From contig JASHRI010000483.1 in assembly GCA_030037435.1 (NCBI GenBank), forward strand, positions 1 through 38,289: a stretch of 38,289 nucleotides of DNA, given 5' to 3'. Each line of letters opens with the position of its first letter. Within the stretch, counting starts at the first letter, position 1. The translations under genes were made by a program, and so were the position numbers. This document shows, piece by piece, positions 37,595 through 38,289 of this stretch. The notes under the pieces are model-generated. The model worked only from the letters and a program-made list of their open reading frames with translations. It had not been told where the DNA came from and ran no database searches. Origin of the DNA: Candidatus Acidiferrales bacterium. GTDB taxonomy: Bacteria; Acidobacteriota; Terriglobia; Acidiferrales; UBA7541.

Positions 37595-37610
37595 CTGTCA
37601 ACTGTGACAG
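37595..37610 (+). promoter_or_regulatory. perfect CTGTCA-N4-TGACAG operator upstream of the Crp/Fnr gene
   Basis: AAACTGTCA-ACTG-TGACAG. CATAAT at offset 25-30 (37635-37640). The minus strand has CATTTT at offset 24-29 toward the aquaporin. Confidence 0.8.
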
Positions 37611-37678
37611 CTGCAGGAAAGACTTTGGGGTTCACATAATGCTGAGAGAGAGCGGCTTTTGCGATTGGAGTTATTACT

Positions 37679-38289
37679 ATGTACACCGTAAGCGCAGGCC
37701 CGCACAGCGTTATGAAGTCGAAGATATTGGCTAACATGGATGGGAAGGCTGTTAATGAGATTCTGGCCGAAGCGAAGGTCAAACGTGCAGCCGTGGGGCG
37801 GACTATCGTCACGGGCGGTGAAAGAGCCGTTAATTTGTTTTTGTTGCGAACGGGTCGTATTCGCTATTACCACCTAACTAAGTCCGGACAGGAAGTCTTG
37901 ATTGCTTTGCTCCATCCGGGCAACGTATTCGGTTTAGGCACACTGCTGAGGCAACCCACCGCTTACATTGGCACAGCCCAGCCGCTTCGTGATTGCGAAC
38001 TATTCACTTGGAGCCACGAGCGGCTCCGGAAGCTGGCAAGCAAATATCCGCAAATTGCCGAAAACGCGCTGCGCATTGTTCTCCATCACGTCAACGCGTG
38101 CGTTTCCCGGCATGTGGGCTTGGTGACGAAAACTGCGGAAGAACGACTCGCCGATACCTTGGTTCACGTCGGAGACGAGACTGGCCGAGTAAATTCGAAG
38201 GGCGTGGAGATCGAAGCGACAAACGCACACCTGAGCGCGCTGGCCGACATCAGCCGGTTCACCACAAGCCGTCTCCTCAATAAATGGAA
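37679..38289 (+). CDS. Crp/Fnr family transcriptional regulator (partial, runs off window)
   Basis: Own translation: MYTVSAGPHSVMKSKILANMDGKAVNEILAEAKVKRAAVGRTIVTGGERAVNLFLLRTGRIRYYHLTKSGQEVLIALLHPGNVFGLGTLLRQPTAYIG...TKTAEERLADTLVHVGDETGRVNSKGVEIEATNAHLSALADISRFTTSRLLNKW. Confidence 0.9.
   Translation, partial: MYTVSAGPHSVMKSKILANMDGKAVNEILAEAKVKRAAVGRTIVTGGERAVNLFLLRTGRIRYYHLTKSGQEVLIALLHPGNVFGLGTLLRQPTAYIGTAQPLRDCELFTWSHERLRKLASKYPQIAENALRIVLHHVNACVSRHVGLVTKTAEERLADTLVHVGDETGRVNSKGVEIEATNAHLSALADISRFTTSRLLNKW

Noticed and set aside
1-38289. Mobile element, prophage, toxin-antitoxin or CRISPR system
   Set aside because: No transposase, integrase, terminal repeats, Cas, phage structural or TA-like genes were recognised.

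Overview
The window looks like a chromosomal segment from an Acidobacteriota-like diderm bacterium, inferred from its protein families. I saw no transposon, phage, CRISPR array, rRNA or tRNA. About 30 genes are readable: a TonB/Oar-type receptor (partial), DUF5666, OmpA-DUF937, outer-membrane beta-barrels, a TPR protein, two PAS/GAF NarL-class histidine kinases, a receiver-MEDS protein, three NarL/LuxR-type response regulators, a formylglycine-generating-enzyme (FGE) family protein, YkvA/DUF1232, an MscS channel, an MGH1/GH63-like hydrolase, an LPKTG-tailed surface protein, DUF4136, two DUF1254 proteins, SYLF, DUF2490, a glycine-zipper protein, a sortase, an aquaporin and a Crp/Fnr regulator (partial). 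The main discovery is a dispersed palindromic operator, (AA)CTGTCA-N4-TGACAG(TT). It has 3 perfect copies and 8 one-mismatch copies, plus several weaker ones, almost all at gene starts. In most copies a TAGnnT/TAnnnT -10-like hexamer begins exactly 24 (or 25) nt past the palindrome. One perfect copy sits just upstream of the Crp/Fnr gene, so the window looks like a cluster of promoters controlled by one Crp/Fnr-type activator. The proposed members are mostly envelope genes and include both a sortase and its likely LPKTG substrate, a response regulator whose phospho-acceptor Asp is replaced by Ala, and a candidate structured C-rich small RNA with no associated ORF (about 29088-29206, minus strand).
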